Shown here piece by piece: positions 44,618 through 54,186 of a stretch of DNA of 64,000 bases. Origin of the DNA: Bosea sp. NBC_00550 (GTDB taxonomy: Bacteria; Pseudomonadota; Alphaproteobacteria; Rhizobiales; Beijerinckiaceae); NCBI RefSeq assembly GCF_026020075.1, contig NZ_CP102772.1:3872501-3936500 (forward strand), read 5' to 3'. Positions within the stretch are counted from its first letter, which is position 1, and every line of letters begins with the position of its first letter. The notes under the pieces were generated by a model. That model did not search any database, was not told the origin of the DNA, and was given only the letters and a program-made list of their open reading frames with translations. Both the position numbers and the translations under genes were made by a program.

Positions 44618-44652
44618 CGGCCCGCCTTAACCATGGCGGGCTCTTGTAAGAA
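44618..44652 (+). promoter_or_regulatory. ybhL-type leader RNA candidate
   Basis: A perfect 7-bp stem GCCCGCC (44620-44626) / GGCGGGC (44635-44641) encloses the 8-base loop TTAACCAT, followed by TCTTGTAAGAACC. A ybhL leader motif is known upstream of Bax inhibitor-1 (ybhL) genes in alphaproteobacteria; position and hairpin agree with my memory of it. The loop also equals a CtrA half-site, TTAACCAT. It is about 105 bp upstream of the start codon. Confidence 0.5.
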
Positions 44653-44758
44653 CCGCAAAAGCCCCTCATATTCCGGTCATCGCGACGATCGTGCGCGAGG
44701 ACGGCTGGCGCGAGGGCGCTCTCCGTCGTCCGAAACAACGTCAGGGGAAACTCTCTTA

Positions 44759-45532
44759 ATGAGCAACTTCGACCGCAATGCTCCAGTCTGGGGTGCCGGC
44801 CGCGCACAGCAGACCAGCGCCGTCGAGATGGATCAGGGCCTGCGCTCGTTCATGCTCGGCGTCTACAACAACATGGCGATCGGCCTCGGCATCACCGGCC
44901 TCGCCGCGCTCGGCATCTCGATGCTGGCCATCGCCGGCTTCACGCCCGACGGCAAGATCGCCGGGCTGACGGCACTCGGCCAGGCGATCTATCTCAGCCC
45001 GCTGAAATGGGTCGTGATGCTCGCGCCGCTCGCCTTCATCATGCTCTTCTCGTTCAAGGCCGAAAGCATGAGCGCCGCCTCGGCGCGGACCATGTTCTTC
45101 GCCTTCGCGGCGGTGATGGGCGTCTCGATGTCGTCGATCCTGGTCGTCTTCACCGGCGCTTCGGTGACGCGGGTGTTCTTCATCACGGCCGCCGCCTTCG
45201 GCGCGCTGAGCCTCTTCGGCTACACCACGAAGAAGTCGCTCTCGGGCATGGGCTCGTTCCTGATCATGGGCCTGATCGGCCTCGTGATCGCCTCGGTGGT
45301 CAACCTGTTCCTGGCCTCGAGCGCGCTGGCCTTCGGCATCTCGGTGATCGGCGTTCTGGTCTTCGCCGGCCTGACCGCCTGGGATACCCAGCGCCTGAAG
45401 GAGATGTATCTCTCTTCGGATCTGGATCCGGAATCGGCTGCGAAGCTCTCTGTGAACGGCGCGCTGTCGCTCTACCTGAACTTCATCAACATGTTCCAGA
45501 TGTTGATCAGCCTGATCGGCGACCGCCGCTAA
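44759..45532 (+). CDS. Bax inhibitor-1 / YbhL-YccA family membrane protein
   Basis: This 257-residue protein with seven membrane helices has the family ending (AWDTQRLKEMYLSSD, then ALSLYLNFINMFQMLISLIG). BI-1 proteins form pH-sensitive calcium leak channels in studied cases; YccA-type members interact with FtsH. I start at ATG 44759 with AGGGGAA upstream; the frame is open 126 bp further but overlaps the leader hairpin. A strong terminator follows at 45565-45596. Confidence 0.92.
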   Translation: MSNFDRNAPVWGAGRAQQTSAVEMDQGLRSFMLGVYNNMAIGLGITGLAALGISMLAIAGFTPDGKIAGLTALGQAIYLSPLKWVVMLAPLAFIMLFSFKAESMSAASARTMFFAFAAVMGVSMSSILVVFTGASVTRVFFITAAAFGALSLFGYTTKKSLSGMGSFLIMGLIGLVIASVVNLFLASSALAFGISVIGVLVFAGLTAWDTQRLKEMYLSSDLDPESAAKLSVNGALSLYLNFINMFQMLISLIGDRR

Positions 45533-45564
45533 GTCCTTAGCTTCCGGGCACCACGCCTGGACAG

Positions 45565-45596
45565 AGCCCCGGCCGCAAGGCCGGGGCTTTTCTTTT
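45565..45596 (+). terminator. Intrinsic terminator of the BI-1 gene
   Basis: AGCCCCGGCC at 45565-45574 pairs perfectly with GGCCGGGGCT at 45579-45588 around a GCAA tetraloop, then TTTCTTTT. It is 33 bp after the stop codon. The T-rich tail is duplicated: CTTTTCTTTTGGCA occurs at about 45587 and again at about 45603. Confidence 0.9.
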
Positions 45597-45640
45597 GGCA
45601 GGCCTTTTCTTTTGGCATGCCCGTTGCTCATCATCCGGGC

Positions 45641-46192
45641 ATGACGACGCCTTCGATCCGCCCGGCCACTCCCGCCGATATCCCCGCCATCACCGCGATC
45701 TATGCCCATGCGGTGCTGCATGGCACGGCGTCGTGGGAGCTGGAGCCACCCGGCGAAGCGGAAATGCTGCGGCGCTTCGAGGCCGTGCTGGCGGGCGGCT
45801 ATCCCTATGTCGTCGCCCATCGCGATGGCGAGCCGCTGGGCTATGCCTATGCTGGCGCCTACCGCCCCCGCCCGGCCTACCGCGCAACGGTCGAGAACTC
45901 GATCTACATCGCCCCGGCAGCCCAAGGCCTGGGTATCGGCGGCCTGCTGCTCGATGCGCTGATGACCGCCTGCACGCAGCGCGGTTTCCGCCAGATGATC
46001 GCGGTGATCGGGGATGGCACCGGCGCCTCGGTCGGCTCTCGCCGCCTGCATGAGAAGGCCGGCTTCCGCCTGATCGGCGTAGCCGAGAAGGTCGGGTTCA
46101 AGCATGGCCGCTGGCTCGACCAGATGCTGATGCAGAAGGAACTGGGTGAAGGCGACCGCACGCCGCCCAGCCCTGAGCCGAGCGGATCCTGA
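45641..46192 (+). CDS. GNAT N-acetyltransferase, phosphinothricin acetyltransferase-like
   Basis: The 183-residue GNAT protein resembles the Pat/YncA group: IRPATPADIPAITAIYAHAV, TASWELEPP, GYAYAGAYRPRPAYRATVENSIYI, the acetyl-CoA loop QGLGIGGLLLDAL, and LHEKAGFRLIGV. These enzymes acetylate phosphinothricin, methionine sulfone or similar amino compounds; housekeeping copies are common. An in-frame ATG at 45617 sits close to the terminator, so 45641 is preferred. Confidence 0.85.
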   Translation: MTTPSIRPATPADIPAITAIYAHAVLHGTASWELEPPGEAEMLRRFEAVLAGGYPYVVAHRDGEPLGYAYAGAYRPRPAYRATVENSIYIAPAAQGLGIGGLLLDALMTACTQRGFRQMIAVIGDGTGASVGSRRLHEKAGFRLIGVAEKVGFKHGRWLDQMLMQKELGEGDRTPPSPEPSGS

Positions 46193-46202
46193 GTTTTAAG
46201 GC

Positions 46203-46571
46203 TCAGCTCACGACGCTCAGCTTGCGGTCGAGCACCTGGAGCACGCGGGACAGTTCGGAGCCGCGCTTGAGGATGAGGCCGGTCGCGGCCACGACGGAAT
46301 AGGCGCCCTGCCGGCGCGCCAGGGCCGGATCCTTGACGATTCGGTAGAGCGGCATCTCCGAAGAGCGCCGGAACACCGAGAACTGCGCCGTGTCCTTCAG
46401 GAAATCGATGGCGTAGTCGCGCCACTCACCCGCCGCGACCATGCGGCCGTAGAGGTTGAGCAGTTCGCTGAGCTCGCGCCGATCGAAGGTGACGGTTGCG
46501 GGCCGGGCCGGCGACGGGAAATGGACGACCGCGCCGGCCGATTGCGATTGCGGCGTTTCGCTTTCGCTCAT
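46203..46571 (-). CDS. DUF2794 protein
   Basis: The 122-residue protein is a DUF2794 member, known by VTFDRRELSELLNLYGRMVAAGEWRDYAIDF and MPLYRIVKDPALARRQGAY-type blocks. No function is known for the family, which is largely alphaproteobacterial. GGGAGG before ATG 46571 supports the start. It converges with the acetyltransferase gene 10 bp away. Confidence 0.87.
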   Translation of the reverse strand: MSESETPQSQSAGAVVHFPSPARPATVTFDRRELSELLNLYGRMVAAGEWRDYAIDFLKDTAQFSVFRRSSEMPLYRIVKDPALARRQGAYSVVAATGLILKRGSELSRVLQVLDRKLSVVS

Positions 46572-46761
46572 GGCGCCTCCCTGGCCGCCACTCAAGCGGA
46601 CGACGGTGCGATGATGCGCCCGCACTGCTGCGCTGGCAAGGTATCGCGTTCGTTTGATCGCGTGCGCCCGCATTCGCTTTGGGTCAGCATTATCCGCAAA
46701 TGCCGCATTTTCGCCGCGAACGCGCCAAGCGACCGCCAAGTTGCGCCGCTCAACTCCCCTC

Positions 46762-46889
46762 GTTGCCTCGACGGCCCGGTTTCGCTGAACGCCGGTTTGT
46801 CAGCCCCCCAGCCCCCCGGAGTTCGGGCGGAGCCGGGCCATCGAGTCGAGGCCAACTAGCGGCTGGCATTGCGCCGGCCGTTTTCTTTT
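46762..46889 (+). ncRNA. Candidate rod-shaped small RNA with its own terminator
   Basis: Nested pairing is visible: GTTG 46762-46765 with CAAC 46853-46856; CCTCGA 46766-46771 with TCGAGG 46846-46851; GGCCCGG 46773-46779 with CCGGGCC 46833-46839; GAAC 46787-46790 with GTTC 46821-46824; CCGG 46792-46795 with CCGG 46816-46819. The apical loop is about 20 nt, and internal loops interrupt the rod, a shape like 6S RNA. The terminator hairpin at 46860-46880 follows. The 5' end is unknown and may lie upstream. Confidence 0.5.
46860..46889 (+). terminator. Orphan intrinsic terminator on the plus strand
   Basis: CGGCTGGC at 46860-46867 pairs with GCCGGCCG at 46873-46880 (seven Watson-Crick pairs and one G-T wobble) around ATTGC, then TTTTCTTTT. 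No annotated plus-strand gene ends here, which points to an unannotated transcript. Confidence 0.7.
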
Positions 46890-46931
46890 GCGCGGTGCTC
46901 TCGCTCGAATCACGGCAGCTGCTCGAGATTT

Positions 46932-47549
46932 CTACCGCGCCTGCCGATGATACTCGGCGTTCGGCCGCATATCGACGGCCGAGGCCATCCGGTTCGACAT
47001 GTTGTAGAAGGCCGCGACGGCGCCGATGTCCCAGATGTCGCGCTCGGAGAAACCGGCCTTGCGCAGCGCCCACCGGTCGTCCTCGCCGATCAGATGCGGG
47101 GTTTCGGTCAGCTTCACCGAGAAATCGAGCATGGCGCGATGCCGCGCCGACAGGTCCGCGGCCCGATAGTTCATCGCGATCAACTCACCGAGCACCGGAT
47201 CGCCCGAGAGCTGGCGCACCGCCGCACCATGGGCGGCCAGGCAGTAATAGCAGCGGTTCACGCTCGAGACCGCGACGGCGATCATCTCGCGCTCGAGCTT
47301 CGACAGGCCGGACGGCGCCAGCATCAGGTCGTTGTAGAAGGCGGCGAAGCCCGAGAGCTTGGCGTCGTCATGGGCATAGGATGTCAGCACATTCGGCACG
47401 AAACCGAGCTTCTCCCGGCACTTCTCGAAATAGGCTTCGTTCTCCGCCGAGAGCTGTCCCGACTTCAGATCAAGCGCCATCACCTGCGGCGGCGCGTCCT
47501 GCCGCGCCGGCTCCTCGCCCAGCTTTGGTTTGTCATGCTTTGTAGCCAT
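46932..47549 (-). CDS. AhpD-like / carboxymuconolactone decarboxylase-family peroxidase-related enzyme
   Basis: The 205-residue protein has the AhpD-type redox motif C100-x2-C103 with H107 (NRCYYCLAAHGAAV) inside a helical fold, and EKLGFVPNVLTSYAHDD near the N-terminus as in peroxidase-related enzymes. It probably reduces peroxides with an unknown electron donor. The start at 47549 (MATKHDKPKL) lies 109 bp from the divergent gdh start. Confidence 0.86.
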   Translation of the reverse strand: MATKHDKPKLGEEPARQDAPPQVMALDLKSGQLSAENEAYFEKCREKLGFVPNVLTSYAHDDAKLSGFAAFYNDLMLAPSGLSKLEREMIAVAVSSVNRCYYCLAAHGAAVRQLSGDPVLGELIAMNYRAADLSARHRAMLDFSVKLTETPHLIGEDDRWALRKAGFSERDIWDIGAVAAFYNMSNRMASAVDMRPNAEYHRQAR

Positions 47550-47570
47550 GGTGCATCCTGTCGGACCGAG

Positions 47571-47590
47571 GCGGCAATTTGCCGCTTTTT
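47571..47590 (+). terminator. Terminator-like hairpin in the gdh leader region
   Basis: GCGGCA at 47571-47576 pairs with TGCCGC at 47580-47585 around a three-base loop, then TTTTT. It is 69 bp before the gdh start on the same strand, so it might attenuate the leader transcript; the stem is short. Confidence 0.35.
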
Positions 47591-47658
47591 CGGGCAAGTC
47601 AAAGTTGAAAGGTTGCGCAGCCTATGCCATCGCTGCGGCAAAACAACTGGGGTGAGAC

Positions 47659-50600
47659 ATGGGCAAACGGGTGACGAACGCGACCGCCGAGGCGATCGCA
47701 GCCATCGAAGCCGCGGCCACCGGCCTCAAGAGCACGATGCCCGCCGAGTTTCCTCGCCTGCTTTATGGGCGCTCCGTCGCCGAAGATCTCGAAGCGCTGC
47801 CGCCGGAGATGCTCGCTCACGCCGCTGCGGCGGCCTACGAGCACCTGACCCAGCCCCGCAAGCCCGACACCATCAATCTCGGCTTCCGCGATGCGGAATT
47901 CGGCGAAGGCGATCGCAAGCGCCAGGTCACCATCCTGGAGGTCGTCAACGACAACAAGCCGTTCCTGCTCGACTCGACGCTCGCCGAATTGCAGGAACAG
48001 GGCCTCGAGCCGCGTCTCGTCGCCCATCCGATCCTCGCGGTGGCGCGCGATGACAAGGGCAAGTTCCTTTCGCTCGCCGGCGAGGCCACTGGCCGCGCCC
48101 CTGAAGGCACGCGGCGCGAGAGCCTGCTGCACATCCATATCCCGCGCATCGATACCCAGGACGCCCGCGAGAAGCTGCGCGCCGGGCTCGAGCGGGTCTA
48201 TGCCGACGTCGCCATGGCCGTCGACGACTGGGCCGCGATGCGCGGGCGCATCACCGAGGTGATCCAGGCCTATCGCGCCAATCCGCCGCCTCTGCCGGAG
48301 GACGAGATCGCCGAGGCGCTGCAGTTCCTCGAATGGATCGCCGGCGACAACTTCACCCTGCTCGGCATCCGCGCCTATCGCTTCCCCGGCGGCGACGTCG
48401 CGGCCGATCCGATCGAGGGCTCCGGCCTCGGCATCCTGCGCGACCCCTCCGTCAAGGTGCTGCGCAAGGGCCGCGAGCTGGTGACGACCACGCCGGAGAT
48501 CCGCTCCTTCCTGGCCAAGCCCCATGCGCTCATCATCACCAAGGCCAACGTCAAGAGCCGGGTGCACCGCCGCGTCCATCTCGACTATGTCGGCGTCAAG
48601 CTGTTCACGCCGGACGGGCGGCTCGACGGCGAATTGCGCATCGTCGGCCTGCTGACCTCGAACGCCTATACCGGCTCGGCCCGCGCCATCCCCTATCTCA
48701 GGCTCAAGGTCGCCCGCGTCGCCAAGAACATCGGCTTTGACCCTGCGAGCTATTCCGGCCGCTCGCTCATGAATGTGCTCGACGCCTATCCGCGCGACGA
48801 GCTCTTCCAGATCGACGTGGCCACGCTCGAGCAGTTCGCGCTCGACATCCTGCAGCTCACCGAGCGGCCGCGCATCCGCGCCCTCGCCCGGGTCGACGAG
48901 TTCGACCGCTTCGTCTCGATCCTCGTCTTCATCCCGAAGGATCGCTACGACACCACGGTGCGTCTGCGCGTCGGCGAATTCCTGGCGCGCATCTATGGCG
49001 GACGCCTCTCCGCCGCCTATCCGGCCTATCCGGAGGGGCCGCTCTCGCGCACCCACTACATCATCGGGCGCGACGACGGCAAAACCCCGCGCATCGACCG
49101 CGCCACGCTCGAATCCGGCATCAGCGCCATCGTCCGGACCTGGGGCGACGGCCTCAAGGACGTCCTCGATCAGGAGAAGGCCGGCCCCGCCGCCCGCGCG
49201 CTCGCCGAGCGTTATGCCGAGGCCTTCGGCGCCGCCTATCGCGAGCGCTTCTCGGCCGCCGACGCCCTCATCGACATCGAGATGCTCCAGCAGCTGACGC
49301 CGGAGCGGGCACGCTCCGTCAACCTCTACCGGCGCGAGGGCGACGAACCGACGCGCGCCAACCTCAAGGTCTTCTCGCGCGGCGCGCCGATCTCGCTCTC
49401 GGCGCGCGTGCCGGTGCTGGAGAACATGGGCTTCCGCGTCATCAACGAGCGGACCTACAACATCATGCCGCAAGGCAACGGCGCCAAGGGCGGCGAGAAC
49501 GTCCGCGTCTGGTTGCACGACATGACGCTGGAGCGGGCCGACGACGGCACCATCGACATCGAACACCTCGATCCGACGATCGAGGCGGCGCTGATGGCGC
49601 AGTTCCGCGGCCTCGCGGAATCCGACCGCTTCGACCAGCTCGTGCTGGCCGCGGGCATGGCATGGCGCGAGGCCGCGCTGCTGCGCGCCTTCGGGCGCTA
49701 TCTGCGCCAGACCGGCGCGCCCTATGCGCAGAGCTACATCGCCGACGCTCTGACGCGCCACCCCGATATCGCCGCTGGGCTCATCGCCTATTTCAACGCC
49801 AAGTTCGATCCGCGCAATCCGGCGGCTGAGCGCGAGCAGCGCATGGCGCAGAAGCGCGCCGAGATCGAGGAGGCGCTCGACGCCGTCACCAGCCTCGACG
49901 AAGACCGCATCCTGCGCCGCCTCATCAACCTGGTCGACGCTGCGCTGCGCACCAATTTCTTCCAGACCGGCCCGGACGGCCATCCGCGCCAGACCATCAC
50001 CTTCAAGTTCGACTGCGCCAAGGTCGACGGCCTGCCGCTGCCGCGCCCGCTCTACGAGATCTTCGTCTATTCTCCGCGCGTCGAGGGCATCCACATGCGC
50101 TTCGGCAAGGTCGCGCGCGGCGGCCTGCGCTGGTCCGACCGGCCGCAGGACTTCCGCACCGAGGTGCTCGGCCTCGTCAAGGCGCAGCAGGTCAAGAATG
50201 CCGTCATCGTCCCGGTCGGCGCCAAGGGCGGCTTCGTGCCGAAGCAGCTGCCGCCGGCCTCCGACCGTGCGGCCTGGCTGACCGAGGGCACCGAGAGCTA
50301 TCGCCTCTTCATCCGCAACCTGCTCGAGCTCACCGACAATCTCGACGGCGAGAAGATCCTGCCGCCGCCGGACACGGTGCGTCATGACGGCGACGATCCC
50401 TATCTCGTCGTCGCCGCCGACAAGGGCACGGCGACCTTCTCCGACACCGCCAACGCGATCTCGCTGGAGAAGCACCACTGGCTCGGCGATGCCTTCGCCT
50501 CCGGCGGCTCGCAGGGCTACGACCACAAGGGCATGGGCATCACGGCGCGCGGCGCCTGGGAGGCGGTGAAGCGCCACTTCCGCGAGGTCGATATCGACAT

Positions 50601-52506
50601 CCAGACGGCGCCCTTCACCGTCGCAGGCGTCGGCGACATGTCGGGCGACGTCTTCGGCAACGGCATGCTGCTGTCGCCGGCGATCAAGCTCGTCGCGGCC
50701 TTCGACCATCGCGACATCTTCCTCGATCCCGATCCGGACCAGGCTACGTCGCTGGCCGAGCGCCAGCGCCTCTTCGCCCTGCCGCGCTCGTCCTGGCAGG
50801 ACTACGACAAGAAGCTGATCTCCAAGGGTGGCGGCATCTTCTCGCGCCAGGCCAAGAGCATCCCGCTCTCGGCCGAGGTTCGCGCCCTGCTCGACATCGA
50901 CAAGGCGGAGGTATCCCCGCCCGAGCTGATGACCGCGATCCTGAAGGCGCGCGTCGACCTGCTCTGGTTCGGCGGCATCGGCACCTATATCCGCGCGACC
51001 GACGAGAGCGACGCCCAGGTCGGCGACCGCGCCAACGATGCCATCCGCATCACCGGCAGCGATCTCCGCGCCCGGGTCATCGGCGAGGGCGCCAATCTCG
51101 GCGTGACCCAGCGCGGCCGCATCGAGGCGGCCCGCAAGGGCGTGAAGCTCAACACCGACGCGATCGACAACTCGGCCGGCGTCAACACCTCCGACGTCGA
51201 GGTCAACATCAAGATCGCGCTGGCCGGCCCGGTGAAGGACGGACGCCTCAAGGAAGACAAGCGTAACGAACTGCTCGCGGCGATGACCGACGAGGTCGGC
51301 GATCTCGTCCTGCGCAACAACTACCTGCAGACGCTCTCGCTGTCGCTGACCGAAGCGCAGGGCATCGCGGCGACGCCGGGCCTGCGCTTCCTGATGCAGA
51401 CGCTGGAGCAGGACGGCCGGCTCGATCGCTCGGTGGAGTTCCTGCCGAGCGACGCGCAGATCGCCGAACGCGAGAAGCGCAGCGAGGGGTTGACCCGGCC
51501 CGAGCTCGCCGTGCTGCTGGCCTATGCCAAGCTCGCGCTGCACGACGCGCTGCTCGAATCCACTGTGCCGGATGATCCCTACCTCGCCAGCGAGCTCGTC
51601 CGCTATTTCCCGAAGGCCCTGCGCGAGGCCTATCCGGACGCCATCGCCAGCCACAAGCTGCGCCGCGAAATCGTGGCGACGCAGCTCGCCAACGCCATCG
51701 TCAACCGTGGCGGCCCGGCGCTGGTACCGGTACTGGCTGCGCTGACCCGTTCGGACGCGCCGGCCATCGCCGCCGCCTATGCCGTCGCCCGCGACTCCTT
51801 CGATCTGATCGCCCTTAACGGCGAGATCGACGCGCTCGACGCCAAAATCCCCGGCAAGACCCAAATGGGGCTCTATGGCGCGGCCCAGGAGCTCGTCACC
51901 AACCGGATGAGCTGGTTCCTGCGTCGCGGCGTCGCGAAGCCCGGCACGATCGAGCAGACCATCGCCCACTACGCCAGGGGCGTGAAGGAGCTGTCGGAGG
52001 AACTCGGCAGCCTGCTGCCCGAGGCCGCGTCGCAGGCGCGCCTTGCCCGCATCGCCGTGCTGACCTCGGAAGGCGTGCCGGAGGCGCTCGCCGCCCGCAT
52101 CGCCAGCCTGCCGGCTTTGGCGGAGGCGACAGACATCGTCGACATCGCCGAGCGCAGCCAGCGCCGGATCGGCGACGTCGCCCGCATCCATTTCGGCATC
52201 GATGCGCTGTTTGGCCTGTCGAACCTGAAAACGGCGGCTGCGGCAGTGCCTGCGACCGACGACTACGAGCGCCTGGCCCGTGAGCGGGCGCTCGAAACCC
52301 TCGACGATGCGCATTCCAACCTGACCCAGGAAGTCTCCGCCTCCGGCGAGGGGCGGGGCACGCTGGAGAGCTGGCTGGCGGAGCGCGGCCAGGAGGCGGA
52401 CCGGACCCGCACCACCGTCAACGCCATCGTCGGCTCGGGCCTCACCTTGCCCAAGCTGATGGTCGCCGCCGGCATGCTGGCCGATTTGCCGCGCAAGAAG
52501 AGCTGA
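47659..52506 (+). CDS. NAD-dependent glutamate dehydrogenase, large (180-kDa class)
   Basis: The 1615-residue enzyme belongs to the large NAD-GDH class that deaminates glutamate to 2-oxoglutarate for catabolism. The N-terminal half (about 1-700) holds the ACT-like regulatory region ([20 protein letters not shown]). The catalytic core follows at about 700-1200, with [18 protein letters not shown] and [18 protein letters not shown] near 820-860 and [16 protein letters not shown] near 1140. The helical C-terminal part completes the protein. Length is normal. The opposite strand is also open for most of the gene, an effect of GC-rich codon use. Confidence 0.94.
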   Translation: MGKRVTNATAEAIAAIEAAATGLKSTMPAEFPRLLYGRSVAEDLEALPPEMLAHAAAAAYEHLTQPRKPDTINLGFRDAEFGEGDRKRQVTILEVVNDNKPFLLDSTLAELQEQGLEPRLVAHPILAVARDDKGKFLSLAGEATGRAPEGTRRESLLHIHIPRIDTQDAREKLRAGLERVYADVAMAVDDWAAMRGRITEVIQAYRANPPPLPEDEIAEALQFLEWIAGDNFTLLGIRAYRFPGGDVAADPIEGSGLGILRDPSVKVLRKGRELVTTTPEIRSFLAKPHALIITKANVKSRVHRRVHLDYVGVKLFTPDGRLDGELRIVGLLTSNAYTGSARAIPYLRLKVARVAKNIGFDPASYSGRSLMNVLDAYPRDELFQIDVATLEQFALDILQLTERPRIRALARVDEFDRFVSILVFIPKDRYDTTVRLRVGEFLARIYGGRLSAAYPAYPEGPLSRTHYIIGRDDGKTPRIDRATLESGISAIVRTWGDGLKDVLDQEKAGPAARALAERYAEAFGAAYRERFSAADALIDIEMLQQLTPERARSVNLYRREGDEPTRANLKVFSRGAPISLSARVPVLENMGFRVINERTYNIMPQGNGAKGGENVRVWLHDMTLERADDGTIDIEHLDPTIEAALMAQFRGLAESDRFDQLVLAAGMAWREAALLRAFGRYLRQTGAPYAQSYIADALTRHPDIAAGLIAYFNAKFDPRNPAAEREQRMAQKRAEIEEALDAVTSLDEDRILRRLINLVDAALRTNFFQTGPDGHPRQTITFKFDCAKVDGLPLPRPLYEIFVYSPRVEGIHMRFGKVARGGLRWSDRPQDFRTEVLGLVKAQQVKNAVIVPVGAKGGFVPKQLPPASDRAAWLTEGTESYRLFIRNLLELTDNLDGEKILPPPDTVRHDGDDPYLVVAADKGTATFSDTANAISLEKHHWLGDAFASGGSQGYDHKGMGITARGAWEAVKRHFREVDIDIQTAPFTVAGVGDMSGDVFGNGMLLSPAIKLVAAFDHRDIFLDPDPDQATSLAERQRLFALPRSSWQDYDKKLISKGGGIFSRQAKSIPLSAEVRALLDIDKAEVSPPELMTAILKARVDLLWFGGIGTYIRATDESDAQVGDRANDAIRITGSDLRARVIGEGANLGVTQRGRIEAARKGVKLNTDAIDNSAGVNTSDVEVNIKIALAGPVKDGRLKEDKRNELLAAMTDEVGDLVLRNNYLQTLSLSLTEAQGIAATPGLRFLMQTLEQDGRLDRSVEFLPSDAQIAEREKRSEGLTRPELAVLLAYAKLALHDALLESTVPDDPYLASELVRYFPKALREAYPDAIASHKLRREIVATQLANAIVNRGGPALVPVLAALTRSDAPAIAAAYAVARDSFDLIALNGEIDALDAKIPGKTQMGLYGAAQELVTNRMSWFLRRGVAKPGTIEQTIAHYARGVKELSEELGSLLPEAASQARLARIAVLTSEGVPEALAARIASLPALAEATDIVDIAERSQRRIGDVARIHFGIDALFGLSNLKTAAAAVPATDDYERLARERALETLDDAHSNLTQEVSASGEGRGTLESWLAERGQEADRTRTTVNAIVGSGLTLPKLMVAAGMLADLPRKKS

Positions 52507-52520
52507 ACAGGACGAAACGA

Positions 52521-52715
52521 ATGACCGAAACCAATGTCGGCACGCGCATAGACCCCAAGCTGCTCGAGATCCTGGTCTGCCCGCTGACCAAGGCGACGCT
52601 TGAGTACGATGCCGCGAAGCAGGAGCTGATCAGCCGGGCCGCGAAGCTCGCCTATCCGATCCGCGACGGCATTCCGATCATGCTGCCGGAAGAAGCCCGG
52701 CAGCTGGAAGACTGA
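52521..52715 (+). CDS. Trm112-like small protein (YcaR family)
   Basis: The 64-residue protein has the Trm112 pattern [20 protein letters not shown] followed by [17 protein letters not shown]. Of the zinc-binding cysteine pairs only one Cys (LVCPLT) is present, as in many proteobacterial members. In other organisms Trm112 activates methyltransferases; a bacterial partner is not known to me. It follows gdh by 14 bp. Confidence 0.85.
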   Translation: MTETNVGTRIDPKLLEILVCPLTKATLEYDAAKQELISRAAKLAYPIRDGIPIMLPEEARQLED

Positions 52716-52723
52716 ATACCTCC

Positions 52724-52813
52724 GTCATTCTCGGGCGCCGCACAGCGGCGACCCGGGAATCTCTGCATCAGCTTGCTGGTTTCCGAGATGGTCGGGTCAA
52801 GCCCGACCATGAC
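52724..52813. repeat. Dispersed inverted repeat R5 (type A)
   Basis: It opens GTCATTCTCGGGCGCC and closes GCCCGACCATGAC. The right hairpin reads ATGGTCGGG / CCCGACCAT, a compensated change from the ATGCTCGGG arm of R1, which suggests the structure itself is kept. It sits between the convergent Trm112-like and UbiH-type genes. Confidence 0.8.
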
Positions 52814-52819
52814 GCATTT

Positions 52820-54067
52820 TCAAAGCGTCTCGCCCCTGAGCAGCCGCGGCGGCTCACCTGCCACGCCGGCGGCTTCGCGGATGAAGAAGCGCTTCAGCCG
52901 CGGCAGCCGATCGACCAGCCCGAGGCCTAGATCGCGCGCCAGCCTGAGCGGCGTGGCGTCGTTCGAGAACAGCCGGTTCAGCCCGTCCGTCACCGCGCCC
53001 ATCGCGACCGTGTCGAAGCGGCGCGCCTTTTCGTAATCCTCGAGCACATCGAGCGAGCCGGGATCGAGCCCGAGCCGGGCCGCATCGACGACGACCTCAG
53101 CCAGCGCGGCGACATCCTTGAGTCCGAGATTGAGTCCCTGCCCGGCGATGGGGTGAATCAGATGAGCGGCATCGCCGAGCAGCGCGAATCGCGCATCGAC
53201 GAAGCGGCGGGCGACGCCGAACCCGAGCGGATGGGCGCTCACCGGGCTTTCGAGCGCGATCTCGCCGAGTTCCAGTCCGAAACGCGTCTCGATCTCGGCC
53301 AGCAGGTCGTCGGCATCGAGCGAAAGCAGGGCCGGCACATTCTCCGCCGTCTCGGTCCAGACGATCGAGGAGCGATGGCCGAGCTTGCCGCCATCGGCGA
53401 GCGGCAGGATGGCAAACGGCCCCGAGGGCAGGAAATGCTCGACGGCCCGGCCGTAATGCGATCGCTCATGGCCGATCGTCGCGACGATGCCGGACTGGCC
53501 GTAGTTCCAGCTGACCCAGCCGATGCCGGCCTGCTCGCGCAGCTTCGAACGCGCTCCATCGGCCGCGACCAGCAGCGCGGCCTCGCATTGTGAGCCATCG
53601 GCGAAGGTGACATCCACCTTGGCGTCCTCGGCCGCGAAGCGCCGCACGCCGATCCCGCGCAATTCCACACCGACCCGCTCGCAGGCCGCCTTGAGCTCCG
53701 TCACCAGAGCCGCGTTCTCGACCATATGGGCGAAGGGCTGGCCCGGCTCGACCTCGCCGTCGAAGGTCAGGAAGACCGGGCGCACGGCATCGCTGGTGCG
53801 GCTGTCGGAGACGATCATCTCCATCATCGGCTGGGCCGAGCCGGAAACCGCCTGCCAGATTCCGAGCGTCTCCAGCATCGCACGCGCCCCTGCCGCCACC
53901 GCATAGGCGCGGTTGTCGGCTCGCGGCGGCGCAATCACGGCCGGATCCGCCAATGTGACCGCAAAGGCGCTGCCGAGCGCCTGCTTCAGCGCCAGCGCCA
54001 GGGTCAGCCCCGCGATCCCGCCGCCCGCGATGACGATGCGTGCGCCCGAACCCTGCTCGGTGGCCAT
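52820..54067 (-). CDS. FAD-dependent UbiH/UbiF-family hydroxylase
   Basis: The 415-residue flavoprotein monooxygenase has the dinucleotide-binding IVIAGGGIAGLTLAL at 11-25, a DG-type motif (LLVAADGARSKLRE) and the second FAD motif GDAAH at 298-302 (GDAAHLIHPIAGQGLNLGL). The family hydroxylates the ubiquinone ring; which position is not clear from sequence, and alphaproteobacterial members can cover more than one (UbiL/UbiM-type). The start is divergent from the thioesterase gene. Confidence 0.88.
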   Translation of the reverse strand: MATEQGSGARIVIAGGGIAGLTLALALKQALGSAFAVTLADPAVIAPPRADNRAYAVAAGARAMLETLGIWQAVSGSAQPMMEMIVSDSRTSDAVRPVFLTFDGEVEPGQPFAHMVENAALVTELKAACERVGVELRGIGVRRFAAEDAKVDVTFADGSQCEAALLVAADGARSKLREQAGIGWVSWNYGQSGIVATIGHERSHYGRAVEHFLPSGPFAILPLADGGKLGHRSSIVWTETAENVPALLSLDADDLLAEIETRFGLELGEIALESPVSAHPLGFGVARRFVDARFALLGDAAHLIHPIAGQGLNLGLKDVAALAEVVVDAARLGLDPGSLDVLEDYEKARRFDTVAMGAVTDGLNRLFSNDATPLRLARDLGLGLVDRLPRLKRFFIREAAGVAGEPPRLLRGETL

Positions 54068-54186
54068 GCTGCTGCTCCCTCTGGCGTCTTGACGGCACGG
54101 GATGCCTCGGTGCTGATGCGAGACGAACCGGCTGTTCCTTGCGGGCCGCCGGCCGCTCCGTCAACCTGACAGCGATAGCCGCCGCC

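Larger units (their letters stand above)
46572..46931. other. 360-bp intergenic region holding a candidate structured RNA
   Basis: There is no credible protein frame. The right half (46762-46889) can fold as a rod and ends in an intrinsic terminator reading on the plus strand, although no plus-strand gene lies upstream of it. The left part must contain the promoter of the minus-strand DUF2794 gene. Confidence 0.5.

Noticed and set aside
46572..46931. tRNA or 4.5S RNA in this gap
   Set aside because: No T-arm consensus and no SRP core sequence (GGAAGGAAGCAG-type) is present, though the region is clearly structured.
47599..52314. A 1571-residue open frame antisense to NAD-glutamate dehydrogenase
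   Set aside because: It mirrors the codon pattern of the real gene in GC-rich DNA, is low-complexity (Arg, Asp, Val, Glu, Gln), and shows no motifs; the plus-strand enzyme is unmistakable.
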